64,000 nt of DNA from Siphonodentalium dalli. Lineage: Eukaryota > Mollusca > Scaphopoda > Gadilida > Siphonodentaliidae. The notes under the pieces are model-generated. The model had not been told where the DNA came from and searched no databases. It was given only the letters and a program-made list of their open reading frames with translations. Numbering within the stretch: position 1 is the stretch's first letter; each line of letters starts with the position of its first letter. The stretch covers positions 143,051,950 to 143,115,949 of the forward strand of contig CP136063.1 of assembly GCA_032622095.1 (NCBI GenBank). Direction: 5' to 3'. A program made the position numbers and the translations under genes. Positions 1 to 10,279 of this stretch are shown here, one piece after another.

Positions 1-456
1 CGTGTGTGTAGTTTGACCAGGCGGTGGTCGTTGTCGTATTGGCGAGCCCGTGCGACGCCCGTGCAGCGCATGCGCAGACGAGATCTCGGAAACGGGTGGA
101 GCTATCGACTTGAAATTTGCTATGTGAATGTATCTTGCGCCGGGTACAAATTTTATCGGGTCGCCGAGCCCGTGCGACGCCCGTGCAGCGCATGCGCAGA
201 CGAGATCTCGGAAACGGGTGGAGCTATCGACTTGAAATTTGCTATGTGAATGTATCTTGCGCCGGGTACAAATTTTATCGGGTCGCCGAGCCCGTGCGAC
301 GCCAGCTTCGCGCATGCGCAGACCAGATCTCGGAAACGGGTGGAGCTACCGGGTACAAATTTTTCTTATTGAAACGCGTGGAGCTAAAAATTAAAACAAA
401 ATATTTAAAAAATGTCATGTTTCGGACAAGCCGCCGGTGGCGGGCTAACCTGCTAG
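1..456 (+). mobile_element. Helitron-like element, 3' part (cut by window start)
   Basis: The visible part holds three core repeats and then the 3' end that recurs through the window: a GC hairpin (GCCGCCGGTGGCGGGC), the bases TAACCTG, and a terminal CTAG followed by T. A hairpin a few bases before CTRR|T is the known 3' signature of Helitrons. No Rep/helicase coding is present, so it is non-autonomous. The upstream part lies outside the window. Confidence 0.75.
75..360 (+). repeat. 122-bp core tandem repeats
   Basis: The motif CAGACSAGATCTCGGAAACG starts at 75, 197 and 319, exactly 122 bp apart. The third unit is shorter. The same unit returns in other elements (for example near 11.4, 12.5, 26.6, 31.3, 32.5, 38.9 and 41.1 kb). 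Open reading frames across it are repeat artefacts. Confidence 0.9.
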
Positions 457-731
457 TACTATATATTTTGAGACTTCGTAAATATATATGTGTGTGTGTA
501 CTTCATGGCGGCAACTGAATGGCGGCAACCGGAGTAGACTTGTAAACAAAAGCTCGCGGACTACCCAGCCGATTTTCCTTACTTTAACTTAAGTGATTGA
601 GGCGCTGATCAGATACAAATGTCCAGATAAGTTATCCGAGTCCATTGTGATGTAGTATTATATACCATAACTGCAAATATCAGTAAAATCAGACCGCTCG
701 CACCAAGTAGCCTATTCTCGTGGTACTGAAA

Positions 732-1746
732 ATGGCCGATTCTGCCGAAAATAGCACACCAAATATGAACAATGAATCAACTCAACACACCCCTACAGTT
801 AGCTCGGAAACAAACATTACAGTTGATGAATTAGAGAAGTTAATACAGGACAAAAAACGAAAAAACAGAACTGACATCTCGCCTTATGAATTGAGACAAC
901 TCAGACAAAGGAAAGACTCCGATGACTACAAGGATGATCCCATTTTTGCATATTCAACTTTTGGGAAAGAAATAAAGGCCATGGTAGAGGAAGGTGTGTG
1001 TAATGCCATAGACAAGGTAGTGAAAACACTAGCTGAAACTGTAACAAAATCCGTAAATAACTCTATGCAAGTACATGATGAAAAAATGAGACACCTAGAA
1101 AATGAACTAAAAAGAGAGAAGGACAGAAATACAAAACTGGAGAAAAGACTAGACGCTCTTGAAAAGAGTACGGAAGTAAAGTTCGAGCAATATGAACAGC
1201 ATGGCAGAGGAAACAGTCTGAGATTTATAAATTTTCCCATACCAAATGGAACAAAGGATTTGCGAAACTTTGACTCAAGCACTGAAGTGATAAAATTCTG
1301 TGACAAATTCTTAGGTATCAAAATTCTGCCAGAAGACATCGACAAATCGCACCCCCTGTCTGACAAAATTCTAACAAAAAGCCGTGGGTCACAGATGCAA
1401 AATGGAAATGGAAACAATGGAACCGCTTACAACTTTGTAAATATAATTGTTCGCTTTTCAAGATTTGACACCAAGAAAATTCTCTTTGCGGCAAAAAAAA
1501 CTGTTGAAATCAAAATCAAAGGTAATAATCGTTGAAGACCTAACACCAAAGAGGCAATCCATAATGAAAGATCTTGCTGACCTCAGAAAAACAGGAGCTT
1601 TACACTCCTTTTGGACTCAGAATGGCAAAATATACTTTAAACTAACCGAACAAATGAGAGGCATGCAGATAAATATGGATGAAGAAATAAAACCCCAGCT
1701 TCCCACTCATCCACCTGAATTTGATGAGCCAGAAATGGACTCTTAA
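732..1746 (+). pseudogene. LINE ORF1 protein (coiled coil + RRM-like), one frameshift
   Basis: Probable ORF1 RNA-binding protein of the LINE. The first ATG (732) has a good Kozak context (AAAATGG). The open frame can be read back to a GTG at 720, but eukaryotic initiation would use the ATG. The N-terminal ~65 residues are polar. A Lys/Glu-rich heptad-like coiled coil follows at about residues 110-160, then a segment beginning NSLRFINFP, typical of the RRM-like domain of L1-type ORF1 proteins. At about 1493-1500 an A-run carries one surplus A. The original frame stops at 1535, while the matching C-terminal part (VIIVEDLTPKRQ...NGKIYFKL) continues in the next frame to 1746. In family terms it would be an RNA chaperone in the retrotransposition RNP. 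The frameshift may be a true lesion or a homopolymer sequencing error. Confidence 0.8.
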
Positions 1747-2890
1747 AAACAGTATTCCAAAAGATGCAGCCATTGTGCTACTGAAGCACCTCCATATTTA
1801 TGAACTATAAATTTTGTTTAATGTATATATGTAATTTATATGCTGACCCACCTCGGCATATCATAAACTGCAAATTTCACCCACCTCGGTATATCACAAA
1901 CTGCAAATTTAACAAACTATTATTACTGTATGCTATTCCGCCATGTCGTATCACTACCCTCTACGATCTCAGCAGACAGACTAAACTAAAGCTTTCTCTT
2001 TGTCTGCAAACAAAAATCAAATTCAATCACTTTCTGATGCACTCTCTTCCAATTGAAAATCATGAACAAATGTGTATACGTGTATACATATGCACTTGCA
2101 TGCATGTGTATATGTATAAGTGTATATGTATGTTTACGTTTGTATGTATATGTATATATATATGTATGTGTATATATATGCATATGTGTATATGTATATT
2201 TATATGTACATGTTGTAATAGACAAACAATGAATAAATAAAGCAATAAAAACACTGGTTATTAACTGCTGCATCTAGGCCAAATTCATGTCATCAGCTTT
2301 TCTTTTATCCACCTGACTATGAGGAGCCTTAACTTAAATCTTAAAAACAGTGTTCCAACTTCCACATCATACAACAAGATGCAGCCACGGTACTATTGAA
2401 GCACCTCCATATATATGAAGGATTTAATTTATGTAATGTATATAAGTTCCACAAAATGCAGTCCATATATATGAACTATTAATTTTCTTATAATATGTAC
2501 ATATCTAATTCTAATATATATAAGCTAACCCATCACGGCATACCATAAAACTGCTAAATTCACAAACTATTTAAAATAGTATGATTTTCCGCCATGACAT
2601 ACCACTACCCTTTATGATCACAACTGACGGTCGCAAACAAACTTTTCTTTTATCTAACAATCAAGTATATAACCTATAAACACCAGAATTACCCCCCCCC
2701 CAATTCATATACAATAGTAAACAAAATCATGCTTAATTTCAACACCCCCAAATCAGAAACAAAATTTAACTAATGTCCTGCATACAATAATATATGCAAC
2801 AACAACAAATTTAAAGATATTTCCATGGATAATTGTAAATCGTGTAAAGAATATACACAAAAAAAAGGTTTATGTCAAACCTGAAACATA
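1700..2890 (+). repeat. Diverged tandem duplication spanning the ORF1 stop
   Basis: The sequence around the ORF1 stop and downstream (CAGCTT..ATCCACCTGA.., then TCTTAAAAACAGT, GATGCAGCCA, GAAGCACCTCCATAT, TTCCGCCATG) recurs in the same order about 597 bp later (from about 2296; second AAAAACAGT at about 2342). The second copy includes a decayed version of the last ~15 ORF1 codons. The first unit also holds a TATG/TGTA-rich microsatellite at about 2080-2215. Confidence 0.75.
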
Positions 2891-5368
2891 AATACCCCCA
2901 CCCCACCCCTTTCGTATACAAAAGTATATAATTATCCAAATACAACTGATGCACTCAGTTCATGGATACTAAAAGCATAAGCTGATAAATGCTAAAAGTG
3001 GAAATACTAAAGCAGTGACGGTGACTGACCAGTGCATAATAAGTACACTACTGGTATGCTCATGCTCATAAAGAAAAAAGCTATGTGCGCAACACTGACA
3101 GTTGTCCTAAATATATATATTTTTTCTTCTTACATGACCTGTGCCAATATAATAAGTGTCATAAGGCACCAAACACATGCTACCCCCACTCCCAATATGA
3201 TATATACAAAGGGAGTACAAATTATAAAATTAACAGACCCTTTTAGCTTATCGACAAAGCAAAATAGGTAAATGGTGAAAAAGAAATTACACCCCCCCCC
3301 CCCCCCCCGAATATGCAAAGGTATGGATCACCTTGTGCACATTTACAGTATACTCCCCATTTTCCAATTAAGGCATGGACATGCACAATCAGGTAAATGC
3401 TAGAAATGTAACATTGAAAGCCTGCTCCTAGTTAGCAATGCCCTACTCAAAATCTCAAATATGATGCATCGTTTCTGATGTTATTGTTTTTGTTTTGTTC
3501 CTACAATAACAACTTCTTCTGTTATTCTGTATAACGAGTGTCGTGGGGAAGAAATACATACAAATCATCTGCAAGCTACTATAATATAGAATATCATGTT
3601 TATGAAATTTGTTATAATTTTCTATTTATTGTATGCTGTTAAATCATGTGGCATCTACTTTGTTATGTGCCAAATTGTTCTGATGAGAGTTATTTGTACC
3701 TGTATTATGATAAGTATATGGAAACTTAACCTTTGTATGCACATCCAAGATTCAGACCCGACATCTGTTAGATAATGCTGGCCAAATGTTTCATGACTTA
3801 CAGTACATCTGTACTTTTATCTTCTCTTAAATTATGGAGATATCTAATCTATATCCACAATGAAAGATTACAATTATTCATCTAGCATGGTTTTAACTAA
3901 AAAAAAAAATAATATTAATATTGATATTGAATCATTGATATCATATTGATACTGATATTTCATATCAAATAAAATTTATAGCAACAATTTCCTGATTAAT
4001 GAAGACAGGCCATCAGTCAAATGTTGTTTCTGCTAAACTGTGGTTGCATTAGTTCCACAGTTGCTTCATATCTAACTAATGCCGAGGAGTTTTCCATGGA
4101 GGTCCCCTATCGGAGTTGATTGCTTGATCTCCCCCTTAATGGTACATATTCATATAACCAAGTGATATATGAGTGCCATCTCGAGTAATACATGGACTGA
4201 TATTTTGACGGGATACCATAACAACAAAAAACAAAAACAAAACTTAAATTAATAAAAAAAAAAAAAATAATAAATAAACATATCATAACAGATATGAAGA
4301 ATTGTCGCTTTAACACGAAACATTATTCTAAACAAGTATACAACTGGACTATGATACTAGCTCACCAAAACCAACTTCCAACAACCAGGAATTCAATTCA
4401 ATTTTACAAAGGTTTTGGTTTCCATATATTGCTATTGCTATAAATTTCAGGATACTCGCCAAACTTTGTGCTGAGAAATCCTAAATTTGTAAAGAATTGA
4501 AGTTATTAAGCAATCGCCATATCGTAAGATCATGCTTTAAACTGACTTTGAAACTATATTACCGTATAGCACTCCAAAAACAAAAAACAAACAAACAAAA
4601 AACATTTAAAAAACTTTTAGCAAAGACTCATGAATCATAATACATAACTTAAACATTCACAATAATTTTGTTTTGATCAATACTGTACTGTACTGATTTG
4701 ACCCCGATATGATGCACTGAATATAGCCAATGCCAATGGACTGAGATAACGTTCTTTCCAGATAAAATTAAGAATCAGAACATTGCTCTTAGAGGCTAGA
4801 TGGTCGAACTAAATTCTAACCATCGTTCACAAACGAAAATACAACTATATATGTTAAATATTCCTGAACCAAAAACCAAACATATTTCTCCTCCATCGCG
4901 TGGCTGGCCGCTGGCTGCATCTCCTTGACCTTTCACGTCACTTTGCACAGCATCTTAACTAACAGAAGATGGAAGCGGACCAATGGTGTCTGACATGGCG
5001 CCTTTATCGCGTAGAAACGTATACACATTTTAAACATAGCCTCTCCATATGTGTACTTATCTGTCCTATATAGGTCCGGATAGTTGATAAAACAAAACAA
5101 GACTTTTAATGTAAATCTTAGTGAAATTAAAATCTACCGAACTGGAGATAACTCTATTATAAAAATTATACTCATTTTTGATAACAAATTTCACAGAACT
5201 TATATAGTTTAAACATTTCCAAAACTGTAATTCTTAAAAAAGTGCACCCCCACAAATAAGATTTAACTTTGACCAACCTGGTTATGTCATTTAAATGTTT
5301 GTCTGGTCTTTAAAAGACTAAACTTTTACAGCACTAATTTGCAGTAATCAAAAACACCACACTAGATA
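2891..5368 (+). other. AT-rich spacer inside the LINE, no recognised gene
   Basis: No open frame of recognisable family occurs here. There are a poly-C run (about 3291-3308), a poly-A/AT tract near 3900-3980 and short TACTG repeats near 4681. A GC-richer patch at about 4890-5080 could be a relic 5' leader of the ORF2 part. A 3.9-kb gap between LINE ORFs is far longer than usual. Confidence 0.5.
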
Positions 5369-5665
5369 GTGAACGTTTTCCAACTAAGTCTTCGCGCTGA
5401 AATCATTATACAAAATTCCCTATCATCCAGTATCATCGGCTGGGTAGTCAGCCGTATTTCCGATCAAATGATCTACCAAAGCTCCAACGTACAAGTTTAT
5501 ATATATTATGTTTATTTTTGTTATACAATTTTCTTTGTTACACCACCATTCACCAGTCGTTTCAAACCCATCGATGTCATGTTCTATCATTTCATGAAAG
5601 TCCGTTCACGACCAGTCACGATCGCAAGCCTATACTACATGTCTAAATTACTATATTATCGATGA
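5369..5665 (+). CDS. Small upstream ORF overlapping ORF2 start (ATGA)
   Basis: A 98-codon frame of unrecognised family ends in a TGA that overlaps the ORF2 start as ATGA (5662-5665). Such overlaps are used for termination-reinitiation in some LINEs and viruses. The product is hydrophobic/aromatic with no coiled coil or RRM, and does not look like an ORF1 protein. It may be chance. Only the overlap argues for translation. Confidence 0.2.
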   Translation: MNVFQLSLRAEIIIQNSLSSSIIGWVVSRISDQMIYQSSNVQVYIYYVYFCYTIFFVTPPFTSRFKPIDVMFYHFMKVRSRPVTIASLYYMSKLLYYR

Positions 5666-8600
5666 ATGTACCACTAATGCAGTATAGGCAGGCGATCGGT
5701 CTATTCAAAATACGCTGGCGTTCTGGTAACATCAAACTCAACTTTTCAAAACCAACTAATCTGGCATTCGACCCTCGTCGCTGTAGACACCTTGCTGTAT
5801 TCCTCCTTCTCTCCCTCCTCATCATATTATCAAATGACACAGAAAAGAACCCTGGACCTTTTGAACAAGAAACTCTTTCAGTTTTTCACTACAATATACG
5901 AAGTATCAGAAACAAAATATCACACATTGCAGAGGAGATAGATGATTTTGATATCATCTGCTTTAGCGAAACACATCTAAATGCAAACTTTCCCAGTGAA
6001 AACATTACCTTATCTAACTGTCAACCTCCAATTCGACTTGATAGGAATGAACGTGGTGGCGGACTCGCCGTATATTTCTCGACTCATATCACCTTTAAAT
6101 TGCTAGACTTTTTATGTTTTGAAGATGAGATTTTATGGTTTGAGGTGGGAACCAAGCACAAATTTATTCTTTGCGTAACTTACCGTTCAGATAACGAATG
6201 TATTGAGACATATTGGAAAAAACTAGATGAAGCGATCGAACGTGCCTTGTCCATAAATTCTTCGCTGGTGATAGTAGGCGATTTAAATTGCGATTTGCTG
6301 AAAAGATCAGGTCCTCTTCAGTCAATCATGACAAAATTTACTCTAAAAAATGTCATAAGCGGACCAACTAGAATAGCAGGAAACTCGGAAACTTTATTAG
6401 ACCCGATCATAATAAGTGACACCATTAAATCAATGAACCCCTCTACTTATGATCTCGGAGTATCAGACCACCTTGCAACGTCGGTTGAAGTGTGTGTCCC
6501 AATATATAAACCAAAATCCTACAAACGTTCTGTTTGGAATTATTCAAAGGGCAACTACGAGAGATTAAACATGGAACTCTTCAATATCGACTGGAAACAA
6601 ATGTTACATACCGAAGCCGACTCGACGCATATAGATAAAATGGTTGACAAATTCACTGAAACCTTCTTAGAGGTCTCCAAAAAACATATCCCATACCATG
6701 AGATAACAATCCGAAATCGTGATAAACCCTGGTTTGACGGTATCATCAGAAAACATATCCGAAAACGCGACCGACTGAAAAAACTGGCAGTTCGTAGAAA
6801 TATGGAGTCTGATTGGAACAAATACAAGTGTGTTCGAAACAAAGTTAACAATTTAAAAAAAGCAGCAAAGGAAAGATACATGAGCGATCTAGACGAAAAC
6901 TTAAGTGTGAATACTAAACCAAAACAATTCTGGCACACTGTAAAACAACTTCTCAACAATTTTTCGACCGACAATACAATACCTATACTGAAATCAGGTA
7001 ATACGGATATTGAAGATGAGATTCAAAAGGCAGAACTCCTCAATGAGATATTCACTAAACATGGCACACTAGAAACCAATAAAATGGAGCCCCCGACCTT
7101 TGCAGATAGAACCAATAAGTTTTTAAAAGAAATTAAAACAAATGAGAAAGAAATATTTGACATTCTAAAATGCCTTCCTGTTAAGAAGGCAAACGGTCCT
7201 GATGGGATAAACAATAAATTGCTCAGGGAAACATGCAGCTCCATCAGTAAACCCTTATATTATATTTTTAATAAATCTTTTAAGAGCTGTTGTTTCCCTG
7301 TGGCATGGAAAAGAGCAAACATAATACCAATATTTAAAAATGGTGACCGCAGTGATCCAAATAACTATCGCCCCATCTCACTAATAAGCTGTATTGGTAA
7401 AATATTAGAAAAAGTGGTATTCAACAAAGTCTTTAATCATTTAAATACAAACAACTTACTATATAAATACCAATCCGGTTTTATACCAGGCCACAGTACC
7501 GAACTCCAACTTGTTGAAATTTTTCATAGAATACACCACGCTGTAGACAATGAACAAAGCACGTGTGCTGTTTTCTGTGACATCTCGAAAGCGTTTGACA
7601 AAGTATGGCACCAAGGTCTGTTACTCAAATTAAAACACTATGGAATAACAGACAACTTGCATAAATGGTTCACAAATTATCTTGACGGACGGCAACAAAG
7701 GGTGCAAATAAATTCTAGCTTTTCTAAATATTCGCCAGTAACAGCAGGGGTCCCCCAGGGGTCCGTAGTCGGCCCGCTGCTATTTTTAATCTATATAAAC
7801 GATATTGCTGACAACATAGAATCACAAACCAGACTATACGCCGATGACACATGCCTCATAAAATCCGATAGGGACATACAAAGCCTTGAACATAGTGTAA
7901 ATAACGACATGGAGAAAATAAGAAAGTGGGCGGACACATGGATAGTTAAATTTAATAATTCTAAGACAAAATTACTATTTTTCACAAGTTCTCAAAACCT
8001 TGAGAGACCGCTCATAATCTTTGATGGATTGAGACTTGATTACTCTAAACAGCACAGGCATCTAGGCATGGAAATAGATGACGACTTAACATGGGACAGT
8101 TATATAGAAAATGTATGTGCCAGAGCTTATGCTAAATTATCCCAACTACGAAGACTCAAGTATCTTTTAAACCGCAAAACTCTTGAAATCCTCTATTTGT
8201 CACACGTACGCCCAATCATGGAATATGCAAGTAGTGTCTGGGCTGGAGCACCAGACAAGTTACTCAAACAACTAGATGATGTAGAATATGAAGCCGCACG
8301 CATTATAAGTGGCTGTACGAGATCTGTACCTCGCAAACGAATACTAACCGAAATGGGTTGGGAAACACTTTCAGAAAGAAGACAAACAAAAAGACTTTCA
8401 CTTTTTCATAACATTGTCAATCACAAAGTGCCCAAATATTTAGTTGACTTACTTCCCCCAAAATTCTCCGATATAAGCGACCACGATACTAGATTTGCAT
8501 CAAACTTTATACATTTTAAACCTAATACAAAAAGAATGGAGTCAACATTCATGCCCACGTGTGTAAAAAATTGGAATGCAACCAAAACTAAGACTCGAGA

Positions 8601-9000
8601 TCTTAACCTACAATGTTATCTAAACACATTTAAACCAGAAATACCCAAACCCCCCAAATATTACAATGTAGGAAAGCGGACTGAAAATATATATCACTGC
8701 AGATTACGATGTGAATGTAGCAACCTCCTATCAGATAAGGTTCAAAATTACATTGCAAGTTGCAAAGTCTGCTCATGTGGAAATGGAGAAGAAAATGCCT
8801 TCCATTATTTCTTTGATTGTTGCCTACATTCGATCCCAAGAATTCGCCTATTGAATAAATTACTTCCTTATAATATTTACTCACTAAAAATTCTGCTATT
8901 TGGAGACCCTGCTCTACCCGATTGCGACAATGAAAAAATTTTCTTAGCTGTACAATCATTCATCCGTGAGACAAAACTAGATGCTATTGACCAAGTCTAG
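5662..9000 (+). CDS. LINE ORF2: APE endonuclease-reverse transcriptase with N-terminal 2A-like motif
   Basis: Intact 1,112-codon frame. Residues 44-57 are a hydrophobic stretch (LAVFLLLSLLIILS), directly followed by DTEKNPGP (59-66), matching the 2A consensus DxExNPGP. The APE-type endonuclease follows: NIRSIRNK (about 77), SETH (102-105), GDLN (206-209) and SDH (268-270). The reverse transcriptase shows PVKKANGPDGI, NYRPISL, DISKAFDKVW, GVPQGSVVGPLLF and the catalytic YADD (726-729; bases 7837-7848), then the RHLGM block. A C-terminal Cys/His cluster (CKVCSCGNGEENAFHYFFDC) is common in CR1/L2-type ORF2. There is no RNase H domain. By family it would nick target DNA and prime cDNA synthesis on its own RNA. 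All catalytic motifs are present and the frame is unbroken, so the copy is young or still active. Clade assignment (CR1/L2) is by motif impression only. Confidence 0.93.
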   Translation: MNVPLMQYRQAIGLFKIRWRSGNIKLNFSKPTNLAFDPRRCRHLAVFLLLSLLIILSNDTEKNPGPFEQETLSVFHYNIRSIRNKISHIAEEIDDFDIICFSETHLNANFPSENITLSNCQPPIRLDRNERGGGLAVYFSTHITFKLLDFLCFEDEILWFEVGTKHKFILCVTYRSDNECIETYWKKLDEAIERALSINSSLVIVGDLNCDLLKRSGPLQSIMTKFTLKNVISGPTRIAGNSETLLDPIIISDTIKSMNPSTYDLGVSDHLATSVEVCVPIYKPKSYKRSVWNYSKGNYERLNMELFNIDWKQMLHTEADSTHIDKMVDKFTETFLEVSKKHIPYHEITIRNRDKPWFDGIIRKHIRKRDRLKKLAVRRNMESDWNKYKCVRNKVNNLKKAAKERYMSDLDENLSVNTKPKQFWHTVKQLLNNFSTDNTIPILKSGNTDIEDEIQKAELLNEIFTKHGTLETNKMEPPTFADRTNKFLKEIKTNEKEIFDILKCLPVKKANGPDGINNKLLRETCSSISKPLYYIFNKSFKSCCFPVAWKRANIIPIFKNGDRSDPNNYRPISLISCIGKILEKVVFNKVFNHLNTNNLLYKYQSGFIPGHSTELQLVEIFHRIHHAVDNEQSTCAVFCDISKAFDKVWHQGLLLKLKHYGITDNLHKWFTNYLDGRQQRVQINSSFSKYSPVTAGVPQGSVVGPLLFLIYINDIADNIESQTRLYADDTCLIKSDRDIQSLEHSVNNDMEKIRKWADTWIVKFNNSKTKLLFFTSSQNLERPLIIFDGLRLDYSKQHRHLGMEIDDDLTWDSYIENVCARAYAKLSQLRRLKYLLNRKTLEILYLSHVRPIMEYASSVWAGAPDKLLKQLDDVEYEAARIISGCTRSVPRKRILTEMGWETLSERRQTKRLSLFHNIVNHKVPKYLVDLLPPKFSDISDHDTRFASNFIHFKPNTKRMESTFMPTCVKNWNATKTKTRDLNLQCYLNTFKPEIPKPPKYYNVGKRTENIYHCRLRCECSNLLSDKVQNYIASCKVCSCGNGEENAFHYFFDCCLHSIPRIRLLNKLLPYNIYSLKILLFGDPALPDCDNEKIFLAVQSFIRETKLDAIDQV
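5836..5859 (+). other. 2A-like translational recoding motif
   Basis: It encodes DTEKNPGP. In 2A sequences the ribosome skips the Gly-Pro bond of NPGP, releasing the upstream peptide. Here the skip would fall between bases 5856 and 5857 and free a ~65-residue leader ending after a hydrophobic segment. 2A-like motifs at the N-terminus of APE-type LINE proteins are documented in several invertebrates. T replaces the usual V/I at the second position, so activity is not assured. Confidence 0.75.
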
Positions 9001-9186
9001 CAAATACATATACAAGCCAGCAAATGACTCAATCAAAGACGACTTCCAAGTAATTCAGGTATGAACAAAAGACTGACTCGGGGGCGGGAAACGACCGGTG
9101 ATATGTACATGTATATAAGTTCAACTTGCCTTTGGTAGTCATGTTGCAATACCATTATTCTTGATTTATTTTTCAGTGTAATAGCA

Positions 9187-9239
9187 AATGGGAGAGGAGG
9201 TACTCATAAGTGAGTAAGCACTTGTCCTCCAATCCCATT
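9187..9239 (+). other. LINE 3' UTR stem-loop
   Basis: The left arm AATGGGAGAGGAGG (9187-9200) pairs with CCTCCAATCCCATT (9226-9239) except for a 2-base internal mismatch. A second perfect hairpin, TACTCA-TAAG-TGAGTA (9201-9216), sits directly inside it. A 3' UTR structure of this kind could be the template recognised by the element's reverse transcriptase (inference). Confidence 0.7.
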
Positions 9240-9292
9240 GTCTATATAAAAATGTATGTATCATTTCCTATATGTGTTATTGAAATCAGACA

Positions 9293-9298
9293 AATAAA
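9293..9298 (+). terminator. AATAAA polyadenylation-type signal
   Basis: The hexamer lies 14 bp before the LINE 3' border and about 290 bp after the ORF2 stop. No long poly(A) tail follows; the sequence ends TATGTTTAAACTA before the target duplication, in keeping with CR1/L2-like ends rather than L1. Confidence 0.5.
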
Positions 9299-10279
9299 TA
9301 TGTTTAAACTAACTTCATAGAATCCAAAACGCGTGTACAGATTGAGATCAAATTTCGTATGTAAGTGTAAAATCACACCGACACCGCCGTAGTCGTGTTT
9401 TCGAGAAGCTCTGAGCACCCTTTATCCACTCCCAAATCACCGCAAAGGCACGGCGGGGGTTAATCGCGTTGATAGTTAAAGAGCGTTCCTATCGCATTGT
9501 AGTTGATAAAGAGCGTATATGCCTAATGTCATTCTTACGTCTGGGTCTCGGCGTGTGCGTGTAAGACTGTATGCAGACATGAGCGTGTTGTGTGACGACA
9601 TTCCCAACACCTAGCAGGGACAAATATCTATTAGCCCACATCAAGGCGAGTTTTGCGACGTATTAATTCAAATGCTTTCGATCAAACAATATTATCTGTC
9701 GCACTCATATTTCGTCATCTGTACGAATCCACTGCAATCGACCTATTTTTAGAACGCAGCACATGTCGCGTTGCCGTTGGTGATGGGGTACACGGCGGGA
9801 TTAGTTTAAATATGTCATGTTGGTAACACTATCTAGCCGAGAATTCCTCAGACATTCACACGAATGCGACTAGCAAATTTCAAAATTGGTCACTTGACCT
9901 CCCCATGAATATCTTCTGGGAAATGCCAGGGAACGTGTGCCCATTATCGGGCCATTGTGTGTGTCGCGGTCGTGAGGTAAATACACGTGGTTATGAATTA
10001 CGTCACGCCACGTGGGTCCAGGCGGAAGTTAACATGACCCTTCCAATGCCGCGTACGTTAGTGATACCGGAGTTATAGCGAGCCCGTGTCAATTAGAATA
10101 AAAAACATAAATTAAATTTAAAAAACATTTGTTTCTGACCAACCCTGCGAGCACGGATGGCGCGCTTTGTTTTTACAGTATATACCTTTGGTATATACCG
10201 AAATCATCCCAGATAATCACGAATATAGCATCAGATTTCTCCCCAGATATACCGTTATAAAGCTACTGGAATCTGCCAA

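Larger units (their letters stand above)
507..9311 (+). mobile_element. Near full-length APE-type LINE (CR1/L2-like)
   Basis: The borders come from the broken Helitron-like host. ACTTCAT lies at 500-506 and again at 9312-9318, a 7-bp target-site duplication. Inside, in order, are a 5' leader with a 14-bp near-duplicate beginning GGCGGCAAC, a frameshifted ORF1, an unusually long spacer of about 3.9 kb, an intact ORF2 with endonuclease and reverse transcriptase, a 3' stem-loop and an AATAAA. It is possible that the spacer hides a nested insertion, or that ORF1 and ORF2 come from different elements, because no internal junction could be proved. Confidence 0.8.
457..10279 (+). mobile_element. Helitron-like element interrupted by a LINE
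   Basis: The 5' end (TACTATATATTTTGAGACTTC) abuts the previous element's CTAG. It runs to 506, is broken by the 8.8-kb LINE, and resumes at 9312-9318 with a repeat of ACTTCAT and the expected continuation (AGAATCCAAAACGCG), which is uninterrupted in sister copies near 11.7, 29.76 and 30.37 kb. The 3' part ends at ...CTGGAATCTGCCAA, where another element starts. No protein is encoded apart from the LINE. Confidence 0.75.

Noticed and set aside
4-518. Overlapping ~80-130-codon frames at the window start
   Set aside because: They read through the 122-bp core repeat and give the same peptide twice. Similar frames recur in every copy, so they are repeat artefacts, not genes.
926-1417. 163-codon minus-strand frame opposite LINE ORF1
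   Set aside because: It is the antisense shadow of a frame with clear coiled-coil and RRM-like content. Its Ser/Phe-rich composition is what antisense of Lys/Glu-rich coding gives.
1800-2273. 146-codon (+) and 95-codon (-) Tyr/Cys/His/Ile-rich frames
   Set aside because: They lie on a TATG/TGTA microsatellite-like tract. Low-complexity translation on both strands.
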